A stretch of DNA of 64,000 nucleotides from Asterias amurensis. Taxonomy: Eukaryota; Echinodermata; Asteroidea; Forcipulatida; Asteriidae. The stretch lies in contig NC_092657.1 in the NCBI RefSeq assembly GCF_032118995.1, positions 8,495,391 through 8,559,390 on the forward strand, given 5' to 3'. Each line of letters starts with the position of its first letter. The first letter of the stretch is position 1. Shown piece after piece: positions 23,560 to 33,760 of the stretch. The notes under the pieces were generated by a model, which was not told the DNA's origin, did no database searches, and worked only from the letters and a program-made list of their open reading frames with translations. A program made the translations under genes and the position numbers.

Positions 23560-25017
23560 CATTTAAATTAGGATTAACATGGTAAGATGTAAGGGGAAGA
23601 AAAAGGGGAAGAAATGTCGGGGCAAGAAAAACTGCGAACTGGGAACAAGCACCTCACAATCTTCATTTGCAGTATCTAGTTCAGTGTGGTAAACTTGTTT
23701 GTTTAGTCATAATCACCCAGTGTGTCGAACTCATCATTCACAGGGAAGACTCTTGTTGATCTCTTTGCAATGTTACAGTTCACTTTTGGTGTGCTTCAAT
23801 CACTATTTTTACAAATTCAACCAGCCATTCATAGTCATCCATACGATCTCAAAAAACAAACAAAAACTAAGCACCCAATATTGTCAAATTTTTATAAAAT
23901 TTCTAGCTTGGTTTTGAAAGTAAAGAATATTGTTGTTTTGAAAGTAAAGTACAATGGCACCTTTTGAATTATTGTCAGTGATCCACAAAACAAATTCTTG
24001 CCAATTTGTCTTATTTCAAAACCTTTCGTCGTCACCAGTTGTCAATGATTTTGGACAGACTCGAACAGTTCATTCATACAAATTTCAGACCAAATTGTAA
24101 ATATAAATTTAAAAATCACAGCGCAACATCTTTTTTACATGAACTATCTAAATCGGTAAACAAGTACACACTTATATTTCTTGCACACTCATGTGACTGT
24201 GATGCTTTGCCGATTTCAGAATATGCGCCACCTTCTTGAACACTCATTTATAGCCATTGTGAGTACATGCTAAATCTCAAACCGATGAATGAACAAAGAA
24301 CCAGCAACAATTCCATCATTATTAGAAACAGAAATTGGTCCCAGCCAGTCACTATATCTCGTCACATATTTGTTGGTGCTAAATATTATTCAACTACGTA
24401 TAGTCTGTTTTTCTCAGAGTGTTCTGTGCACAGCTCCTGAATTTGTATGAAAAAGGTAGGTTATTTTTGTTTATTTATGTGTGCTTTTAGAACCATTTGT
24501 GTAGGCAGTGTAAAGTTACAGTAATACATGTACGGCCTTTATTTAAAACATTATTATGTTTCTGGTAACCAAACTTTTTCTGGGGGGGGGTGCTGCTGGC
24601 AAATTAACCATAGATTTCAACTGATAAAGCACAAAATTTTATATTCTGGTAGTTTTCTTTGTCTCAAAAGTTCAGATTTCAAATGGGGGGAGGGGCTTCG
24701 GCCACTTGTAACAACACATACAAAATATATACTTTGGGGGGGGGGGTGGTAGGTTAAGGCAGAACCTATATGGTGTTAATTGTGTTGGTTTATTTTGGTT
24801 TCATTTACTGCTCTAGCAGATTGGTTGTCAACTTATTGGAGGTACGACTATTTTTTATACAAAAAAACAAAATACATAAACTATGGAAGTGTAATGGTTT
24901 AATAACATAAAATTACACACATTCCTCCATTTTCTTGTCAGTTTTGAAATTAAATTGGGGTTGGCAAATAGAAAAAAAAACTGCATATTGAGTTGCATTT
25001 TTACTTTTTTCTTTCAG
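23560..25017. other. Gene-less stretch, perhaps intronic
   Basis: No domain is recognised. It contains poly-G tracts near 24586 and 24737 and ends at a TCTTTCAG acceptor that would serve the TNP2-like exon to its right. Confidence 0.4.
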
Positions 25018-26504
25018 GAATAAAGCTCTGTTATAACGGAAAGAATCAGCTCTTGTGAGCTATCCTGATGTCCTGTGTGTGCGATGCACCTGCTCGTTGT
25101 CTCGCCCAGATTTTTACACAATTTAATGGTTTTTATGGATGTCCAACTTGCTTGGCACGAGAAAACTCGTCCAAAACACTTAAAGGCACAATGACACATA
25201 CGTACCCATTCGACAACTAAAATATGGCGTGTGGACATGGGCCATTGACGAATCACCCTGATACTGTATCCCATGCAATAGAGGCAGAGACGACTGGGAA
25301 AACAGTATTTGGTGTTAAGGGAGCCACATGGCTACTGAAATGCCCCATGTTTGATGTCATTACAGGGGTGTCTGTGGACTATATGCACTGTGTATGTATT
25401 TGCGTTACAAAAAAATTAATACGTTTGTGGACTAATACCGAGTACAAAAGATGTCCTTGTTATGTTGGATCATCTAAAGAAGAAATAGATAAGCGTCTTC
25501 TTCTTATGACCCCAACCAACCGAATCTCACGATTGCCTCGAACAATAAGTGATCTCCCTAACTGGAAAGCTACAGAATACAGGATTTATGGAATATTACC
25601 TGCATCGTATTTAAACCACTTGGGCTGTTTGGTTCAAGCTGTGTTTATTTTGCTTGAGACATCAATTAGTGCTGATAAATTGAAAGTTGCTCATGAGTCC
25701 ATTATTAGGTTTTGTGCAATGTTTAGTGAACTGTATAATGAATGTTTTGAATCAAGTAATGTTCATGCATTGTTGCATTTATCATTAAAGGTCAGAGACC
25801 TTGGTCCACTCTGGCCACACTCTTGTGTTTTTTTTTCAAAGATCTTAATAAAGATCTCAGAATTTTATTTCACGGTACACAGAATGTTGCTCAACAAATC
25901 ATTCAGGCAGTTTCTGTTCATCAAAAGATACCTGAAATGGTTAATCAACTTTGTGAAAGATCGAAGGTTCTTGCATTCTATGAACAAATGTACAGCTATC
26001 ACAGAATTAAAAGTGTATTAACTGAGGTATGTTTTGGCATTCATGCTATTGGCACTTTGAAACGCTGCACTGTGAAAAAAGAAGTGTATGATAAAATTTT
26101 GGACATGTTCAGCTTTGTCGGGGACTTAATAATATACAAGTTTGAGAGGTTAATGTTAAACAAAACTGTCATTCATTCAAAAGTTTACAAAGCTGTATCT
26201 CGTCGAAATAGTTATACAGTATTTTTCGATTTTGAAAATAGTAAATTAATTGGTCCCATTCAGTACTTTTTACAGTGCAATCTAAATGCATGTATTACAT
26301 ATGTTGCAGTAATTGATGTTCTGGACATACACACCTCTCTTAAACTGTCGGCAGATCATTAAACTGCTGTAACAACAAATAAAAGGCAGTTAGTTGTACC
26401 AGTGAATTCTATCCAGGAAATGTGTGTCTGTTTGCCGTTCACCTTTGACGGAACACAGTTGATTGCCAGATATACGAATGTGTTTGAACATGAACAAGTT
26501 TGAT
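25018..26504 (+). pseudogene. Second TNP2-like transposase, decayed
   Basis: After an acceptor at 25018, the frame gives CDAPARCLAQIFTQFNGFYG, CPTCLARE and TYPF, then an in-frame stop. It resumes with FGVKGATWL, GVSVDYMHCVCICVTKKLIR (the D-x-M-H block), PTNRISRLPR, NWKATEYR, NVHALLHLSLKVRDLGPLW and FHGTQNVAQQI. The frame changes at a run of T near 25830. A further in-frame stop lies at 26360-26362, ahead of a final stretch RQLVVPVNSIQEMC to a stop at about 26504. The block order is that of the large animal TNP2-like family, a different subfamily from the copy at 1-1192. It is clearly inactive, with at least three breaks. Confidence 0.7.
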
Positions 26505-26661
26505 TACAGCCACAATGAAAATAGTTACTATGTTTAACTGCTTCAATTGTTGGATTGCATGATGCAATTGTATTCAATGCAGTTTCCATGAAAAGCATGA
26601 CTGCTAGCAATGTTTTGAGAAAGATGCACATAACTCTGTAAAATTCCTTGAAGATCGGTTC

Positions 26662-26717
26662 AAAGGCACTGGACACGTTTGGTAATTATCAAATTACCAA
26701 ACGTGTCCAGTGCCTTT
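26662..26717. mobile_element. 56-bp perfect hairpin, minimal MITE
   Basis: AAAGGCACTGGACACGTTTG followed by GTAATT is met after a 4-base loop by its exact inverse. The ends match those of the 267-bp MITE at 7683-7949, so this is an internally deleted relative. Confidence 0.8.
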
Positions 26718-26719
26718 AA

Positions 26720-27200
26720 TTTGTTTCGATGATAAAGGGATGTGAATACAAAATTTATGAACAGAGATGGATGTAAACCACTTTGTAAATTAACTTGGAT
26801 GATAGAGATATGAATGCCTTCCACGTAATCATATAATAGTGGTTCTAATAGGTAAACTTAAAACCAAGACAGTACACAAGGTATACAGGAGCTTGTGATG
26901 CTTGATCCCCCTGCTGTAATATATGTAAGTCTACCACTCACAACACTTTTGACAATGATAAAAAAAGTGCAAACCAATTCCAGTTGAATTGTACTCAAAT
27001 CCTTGATTACATTTTTGCAATATACTTTATTCAAGTGGAATGATGAAATAGAATGTATTTAGAGTGTAAAACAACTGAAGCAAGTTTAAGTCGTTTATTT
27101 TGTTTTTAAATACAATAAAGTAATTCCATCGTTTTTTTCGTGTACTGTCTTAAGTGACGGTCCTTTGTGTATCACTTCTGCATAGAGATTTTGTAAAAAG
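26720..27200. other. No gene recognised
   Basis: AT-rich sequence without domains or clear repeats. Confidence 0.4.
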
Positions 27201-27224
27201 TGTTTTGGTATATAATGATCAAGT

Positions 27225-27745
27225 AATTTTGGTGTAATTTTGGTGTAGAATATTGAAGCTATGGTTTTGTTTTTTATGGAAATAACTCGAGTCTTTTTGG
27301 TGTCAACTTGGTGTAAAGAATTTTTGCCTATTTTTATTTGGTGCTATTTTAATTACCGTCATAGTCTTTTTCGTGTCAATTTGGTGTAAAGGTTTTTGCC
27401 TATTTTTATATGGTGCTAATTTGGTGCATGTACTTAATGACAAAATCTTTTTGGTGTCAATTTGGTGTAAAGATTTTTTGCCTATTTTTACTTGGTGCTA
27501 TTTTGGTGCATGTGCATAATGACAAAAATCTTTTTGGTGTCAATTTGGTGTTAAGATTTTTTTCCTATTTTTATTTGGTGCTGTTTTGGTGCATGTGCAT
27601 AAATGATTAAGTGTTCTTGGTGTCAATTTGGTGCAAAGCTGACCAGAATTGTTTTGTTTAAGACATTGGTGTACATTGGTGTACCTTTAGTGTACACCAA
27701 TGGAACACTATATAAGCACCAAAATCATTGGTGTACACCAAAGTT
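27225..27745. repeat. TTGGTGY tandem array, about 81-bp unit
   Basis: TTTTTGGTGTCAATTTGGTG starts copies at 27294, 27367, 27448 and 27531. Each is followed by TTTTTGCCTATTTTTA and TTTGGTGCATGTGCATAA. The right end, at about 27660-27745, becomes palindromic around GTACACCAATG. The motif is shared with 11890-12265. Confidence 0.75.
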
Positions 27746-28039
27746 GGGTAAGGGCATGTAAACGAAAAATAGGGGAAAAAATAGTGAAGCTACTTTTAGG
27801 GAAAAGAAAACTATTTACTGACGCAAGACCCCAATAATCTCAACTCGCTAATAAGGAATTAACAACGACAAAATCCACTCCAATTCCGCCAAATTCTGAC
27901 TCATCGCCCACTTCCAATGTTGAAAGCAAGCAAGCACCACCAAGCTCTATCTCAGAGAGAAAAAGTGTCGATCCAAACTCTGTAAGATTTAAATCCAGGA
28001 GTAGTTTAAATATCGATTCTTTAAATTATCCCTGTAATA

Positions 28040-28262
28040 TAATCTAATACTCTAGTTTCCCTCAGAGTAAAGTTACTGTACTTTTATTACAATACGTACT
28101 TCAGTAAAACTACAATATACTGTAGTATATTAGAAGTAAAACTACAGTTTTATATTTTGAATATACTTTAGTTTTACTTTAAAAATTCACTGTAGTTTTA
28201 CCACAGTTATTCTATAGTTTCACTATAGTTTGTAAAGTTTACTATCATACCTATAGTAAAAA
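28040..28262. repeat. One copy of a 214-bp satellite rich in CTGTAGTTTTAC
   Basis: This is the same unit as the array at 29282-29940. The two parts are separated by about 1 kb of inserted LINE and Gypsy debris. Confidence 0.75.
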
Positions 28263-28837
28263 ACGCGCATGCAAAATTATTCTTGCCAATGACTACGTGC
28301 GCTACTCAGACGCTCTACAATTGTGCAATATTGAAACACTGGTATGCCGTCGTAACCACTTATGCCAATCTTTTGCCAAAACTCTCCCTTCATCAGTCCT
28401 CAATCGACTCTTGCCACAGAGGTATGAAAGTGGGAACCAACTTAGGAACCCCGGACTTCTGGGTCAGTTTAAATGCCGAACAGAGCGCTATAGAAAGAGC
28501 CCTCAACAGAGCGCTATAGAAAGAGCCCTCTCCCTCACCTCACACGCCATTTTAATAACTGATTTGCAATAGAATGCAGCTTTTTATGCGCCCTTTGATT
28601 GTGCCAGCAATATTTTTTAACAATTTTTTTCCCCGCAACTTTCAGAACAATTAATTTATACATTTTAAATATTTGTCTTTCCTTAATCAATTATTTTTTA
28701 AATAATATAAAATGGTGTGATTTTTTCTTAGTTTTTAATCTGTGTATATTTTCCTGTAACTCGACCTCCGGTCGCCATGGGAATTTGTTTTTAAAATAAT
28801 AAACCAATTATCAATGAATGAATGAATGAATGAATAT
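28263..28837 (+). mobile_element. 5'-truncated LINE 3' end (CR1/Jockey group)
   Basis: Directly after the satellite break, the frame reads ACKIILANDYVRYSDALQLC, RRNHLCQSFAKTLPSSVL and CRTERYRKS, the C-terminal tail of a non-LTR reverse transcriptase ORF2. About 270 bp of 3' untranslated sequence follows and ends in about five AATG repeats. A 5' truncation and a short tandem tail are normal for target-primed LINE insertion. The subgroup is not certain. Confidence 0.65.
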
Positions 28838-29044
28838 TTTCCTGCTCATCTCGCCAAGTTAAATTCCCTAGTACTTTTAATGCCCCCTTGTTTTCATGTT
28901 AAACCCAATTTTGTTATGTCTGTAATTGTATTGTTCTATCTGTAAATTATGTAAATTCAATGTAATTTTGCCTATGGCAAAAATAATAGAGCAATAATAA
29001 TAGAGCAAGGAAATGCCTTCATGAAGCCAAAAGAGACAATACAA
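28838..29044. mobile_element. Possible second LINE 3' tail
   Basis: AATGTAATTTTGCCTATGGC followed by AAAAATAATA resembles the 3' end of another non-LTR element. No coding sequence is visible. Confidence 0.3.
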
Positions 29045-29281
29045 TCGTACAGCGGCTGACTGCAGAATTGTTGAGGGAATTTATGTATGGTTACATAACC
29101 CGTTCCATAGCCCCATTTGGAGTAAAGGGAAGAGTAGACAACTTGACATACCTTGGGAAAGACCATATCAATTAGTGAAACAGCTCACTGAATTAATACG
29201 TCTTTTGAATTAAGAATGGACCAAGTAAACTCGTTGTTGTACATGCAGATAGGCTGAAAGTCTATGAAGGACCCTTATAAA
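29045..29281 (+). mobile_element. Ty3/Gypsy integrase-tail relic
   Basis: A fossil fragment of the C-terminal GPY/F region of a Gypsy integrase, recognisable from PWERPYQLVKQLTE and VVVHADRLKVYEGP. It has no LTRs, is old and is broken. It lies inside the debris that splits the 214-bp satellite. Confidence 0.5.
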
Positions 29282-29940
29282 AATTGCCTGTAGTTTTACC
29301 ATAGTTATTCTATTGTTTTACTATAGTTTGTAAAGTTTACTATAATACCTATAGTAAAAATAAAGTTTCCCTCAGAGTAAAGATACTGTAGTTTTATTAC
29401 AATACGTAATTCAGTTAAACTACAATATAACTGTAGTATATTAGAAGTAAAACTACAGTTTTATATTTTGGATAAACTTCAGTTTTACTTTACAAATTCA
29501 CTGTAGTTTTACCATAGTTATTCTATAGTTTCACTATAGTTTGTAAAGTTTACTATTATACCTATAGTAAAAAATAAAGTTTCCCTCAGAGTAAAGTTAC
29601 TGTAGTTTTTATTACAATACGCACTTCAGTAAAACTACAATATACTGTAGTTTATTAGAAGTAAAACTACAGTTTTATATTTTGAATATACTTTAGTTTT
29701 ACTGTTAAAATTCACTGTAGTTTTACCACAGTTATTCTATAGTTTCACTATAGTTTGTAAAGTTTCCTATCATACCTATAGTAAAAAATAAAGTTTCCTC
29801 AGAGTAAAGTTATTGTAGTTTTATTAAAATACGTACTTCAGTAAAACTACAATATAGCTGTAGTTTATCAGAAGTAAAACTATAGTTTTATATTTTGAAT
29901 ATACTTCAGTTTTACTTTATCTAAAACTGAGGTTAAACTT
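29282..29940. repeat. 214-bp satellite, three copies
   Basis: TAAAGTTTCCCTCAGAGTAA marks unit starts at 29361, 29575 and 29789, exactly 214 bp apart. Each unit is full of short partly palindromic ACTGTAGTTTTAC and GTAAAACTACAGTT words. Confidence 0.85.
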
Positions 29941-31535
29941 AAAAAAAAAACTGTAGTAAAACGTAGTACTAAGATTCTACTAAAGAATTCTAGTTTTCTA
30001 TGGATCTAAATTCCTACAATTGCGTTTATTTTTAAAAGTTTCAGGTTGTCTATATTCTATAGAAATTAGTTTCTTAGTTTCTATTATAAACATTTCTTTA
30101 AAAACCTTTTCAAAAGTAGAATCCCAGCTTAAACAAAAATGTTTTTAAACATACTCCCCCCCCCGAGTTCAAGATCTTTGTATTGTAGCTCGAAAAATAA
30201 TGACAGGACACTTTTCCACCAATAGAGGGCGCTATACGATAAGTGGTTGTATAACAGGTCAGCACCTAGACTTCGCTTATGTAAACTGAAGAGCTATGTT
30301 CTGCACAACATGTGGAGCCCGTCTATCTATCAGTCAGAGTCAGTTTCAAACTGTTTCAAACGGCAGACACCAACGGATTCTATATTCTGTGATGATGTTG
30401 TAGTTTTGGTGTATGACAATTGTACATTATGGAGGTATTTCCAGTGAATTGTAAAGGCTGACTGTGTGGGGGCTGATTAAATGTGAATTTCACACTGACA
30501 AATTAAGAGCAAGAGAGAATCGACGTCCGTCAGGTACCGTGACCGTGAGAGTGATGTCGGTGATCATTTTTGTTTGGTAAGTGTTAGATTTTAGCCTAAT
30601 TGTTGTTTTTTGTGTAATTAATCGCTTTGGTTTGGTTGGACTTGGAACCTATGAGGGATACGTTAAAGATTATTCTATTAATTTTAAGTGTTCTTGGTGA
30701 AAAGATTCATACATAATAGGGGGGCCTACTTGATACTCTGTCCATGCTGTCTTGGTCTACCCTGTACCTGTTATTAATATTATTATAATTCAGAATCAGA
30801 GCCACCATTCATGAATTTATCTTTATTAGTTGCAGTGTATAAACTCATGAATGAAGGCCCTGAATTATACTTTTTTTGTAGAAGACTCTTAACACTTCTG
30901 AATGCAGACTCTTGTTGATGCATTCGGCCACACAAGCATGAGAAGAAGCATGACAAGCGGGGCTAGGCATGCTATTGCTAGGCAAAGCGCTGCAGTGAGG
31001 TTAACTAGTTTTCATTTAATTTTGTTATTAAAAAAAATAAAACTGTGGTATGGTATGTTTGTGTTTATGTAATCCTTAATTATTTTTGTTGGCACTACTT
31101 TACTTATTTTCTTGGCTAGGAAAAAAATTGCCTTGGGTCCGACATTTAAACCCAAATTAATATTTGATAGTGTGGGTTTTGTTAAACATTAGTTGTCACG
31201 TTCATAATCATGACAGAAAGTACTTAGACTGGAGTAGTCGATAACCTCTTTCCTCATCTGACTTTACAGACTGGAGAATTGTGCAAACCTAATAGTTTTT
31301 GGCAAATGTTTTATTATTTCTGACACATACTTTCCAATTTCTTCTTTTACAGATCTTGTGCTTCTCTGATAAAGACAACTCAATCAACATCACCATCAAC
31401 AGAAAGCTGGCAATGAAGCATGGCGCGGTGTTTAGGCTACGTCTTCCTCAAGATAATTATTCCAAAAAGAGATTAATCCTGTCCTGTGATATTGCTTAAA
31501 AAGGTGCTGCATGTATTTTATTTACACTGCTTTCT
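29941..31535 (+). other. Stretch with possible small exons, no family recognised
   Basis: Three weak candidates are seen: a 30.25-30.57 kb segment ending MSVIIFVW before a GTAAGT donor; 30904-31000 (MQTLVDAFGHTSMRRSMTSG...) between TTTGTAG and GAGGTTA; and 31353-31497 after a TTTTACAG acceptor. They do not join into anything I know. Confidence 0.25.
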
Positions 31536-31905
31536 GGTAAAACTACAGTTAAGTTAAGGTAATACTATTAAACTAAGGAATACTATAGTTACACTGCAAT
31601 TGTATTGCAGTTTTATTGTAATTATACTGCAGGTTTACTGTAAACAAAGTATTAATGTGGTAAAACTACAGTTATGTTGTGGTAATACTGTAGTTTAACT
31701 AAGTAATACTACAGTTTCACTGCAATCGAATTGCAGTGTTACTGTAATTATACTGCAGGTGTACTGTCCAAAATGAAATGATGTGGTAAAACTACAGTTA
31801 TGTTGTGGTAATACTATATAGTTAAACTAAGTAATACTACAGTTTCAGTACTATCAAACTGTAGTTATACTGTAATTATACTGCAGGTTTACTATACAAA
31901 ATGTT
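31536..31905. repeat. Tandem repeat, about 125-bp unit, three copies
   Basis: GGTAAAACTACAGTTATGTT starts copies at 31536, 31659 and 31785. The units carry TACTGCAGG and TAATACTACAGTTTCA. The GTAAAACTACAGTT word is shared with the 214-bp satellite although unit length and order differ. Confidence 0.8.
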
Positions 31906-32809
31906 CGAAAACAGTATAGATTTACTACAGTTAGTACTATTGTTACAGCAGGTATGTTGATTTTTCTATCTCGGACTTGTCTCTTGAGGGCGCTATTTTC
32001 AGCCGAGCCACAAACAATCGAGCCACATTGTAAAACTAAAGCTAAGATTTCTGAGCCCCTTTTTGCCATCTAAACGTGTCCACATTCCATTCTACCACAG
32101 ACCTTGGACACAGGTAAATACATCTTTGAGTATCATAGTTCCATTTGCAGTAATTTTAGGTGTTTTGGACTATTTGAAAGTCGTGTTTTTTAATGACTTA
32201 TTTAATGAAGTTCTGTAACGTTTTTTGGAGTTGAAATGCACATGTTATAAGCAGTTTCTATTTAGTGATAGATAGTTAGCACAGTTTAATGTTGCTTCAG
32301 TTACTTGAAACTTAATGAGTGTATTGTTCCTTAACTTGCAGTTTTTACGTGAACCTAGTGAACTACGTAGTGAACCTATTGAACCTACTGAACACAGTCA
32401 ATGACAGTAAACAGAGTGAATACATAGATACCTGTACACTTTGTGCATGTCGCCGCCACAACTATAGTATAACTCCAGGATAACTATAGTATAAGTATAA
32501 TTACTGGAGTAATTTTGAAATAAAAGTGTAGTGAAACTTCAATAAAACTAGTTATACTGCAATTAAATTGTATTATTTTTTATAGTAAAACTACAGTGAA
32601 TTGCTATAAGGGGACAGCCTATAAAACAGTGTAATAACAGAAATACAAGGAGTTAAGAGGAGCCAACGAAGTAAATCAAAGAAGATACCGGGAGGAAATA
32701 CGTGGACTAAGCATTCACTTCAAATTAGTTGATTAGACCTATGTTATCCAGGCAGGAGTATAAGTAATATTAATAACAGTGTTTTTCCATTTTAGAGTCT
32801 CGTTTATAC

Positions 32810-33376
32810 AGAACGATAGAATTGGCAGACATGCAAGACATCATGCAGGAGAGAAGGATTTTCACTTGTGAAGAATTTGGATATATGTTTGGGAAGAGAT
32901 ATAATTTCCATCGCGATAAGGCCACCCCCCTCAACTACAGAGTAAGGTACCACTGCCGTCAATGCCACAATCGTATCTGAGAAGTAATCATTTGAAACGG
33001 CACTACGCCACTGACCACCGTCAAAATATTCAGGCTATGGAGTGGGTGCAGCCCCAATTGAAGCAGGTTACTCCAACAGCAGCTCGAGGCAGCTCAGACA
33101 GCTTCACTGGAAGCCGTAGAGGTAGTTATCGATGCCAACATGACAGATGAGGAGGATGAACGAGCGGCGGAGGCTCACAAGCACCAGGAGCCTACAAGGA
33201 GCCCCTATAGAAAAGGGAACCTTATCAGGCCGGATGAGATCCACAACGACGAGGAGGCAAGTGTCTCCAGCGACGAAACCGACGAAGAAGAAATAGAAGA
33301 GATCCCAACAAAGAGAACATGCAGATGGACACTGGAACGCTTGGAGAAGCTGCTGAAGAGAAACTTGTCAATGTAA
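32810..33376 (+). pseudogene. C2H2 finger and acidic-region gene remnant
   Basis: After a CATTTTAG acceptor, the sequence carries parts of two or three zinc-finger motifs in changing frames (CEEFGYMFGKRYNFH, YHCRQC, SYLRSNHLKRHYATDH). It then has a longer open part to 33376 with AAQTASLEAVEVVIDANMTD, EEDERAAEAHKHQEP and SSDETDEEEIEEIPTKR. The mix of DNA-binding fingers and an acidic segment suggests a nuclear protein. At least two frame changes make it a likely pseudogene. I do not recognise the family. It ends shortly before the Gypsy element at 33554. Confidence 0.45.
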
Positions 33377-33553
33377 CGTAGCAATAGACGGTGAAATCAT
33401 ACGACAAGAAGGCGAGAATGGTCAGTCATGACATGACGAAACGCGTGTACAAGATAGCAAGAAACAAGGAGTAAGGCCCTTCAGGTAAAATTTAACTAGG
33501 TAACTTTGGCTCAATTTGACAATTCAAATTTGCCAACCATCCAAATGAGTGAG

Positions 33554-33760
33554 TGTAATGTCTTGATGTTGGGACTTGCACAAGTCTAATGGTTGTTAAG
33601 TGACGTCACGTAGCCCGCACTGGGCGCCGCCATGTTTAGCTCATGTTTACATGTTAGTAACACGGAATGTTGTTCAGCTCACAATAAATGCTTTGAAGTT
33701 CAGAATTACAAATACGATTGAGTTCCAAGTACTTTTAAATATTAGGAGTAGTCTACTACA
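33554..33760 (+). repeat. Left LTR of the young Gypsy element
   Basis: Begins TGTAATGTCTTGATG and ends GTCTACTACA. It contains TGACGTCA, the CREB/ATF palindrome, upstream of an AATAAA signal, as a promoter-bearing LTR would. Confidence 0.9.

Noticed and set aside
26359-26676. 105-codon minus-strand frame with several cysteines
   Set aside because: It is antisense to the plus-strand TNP2-like tail and runs into the hairpin MITE.
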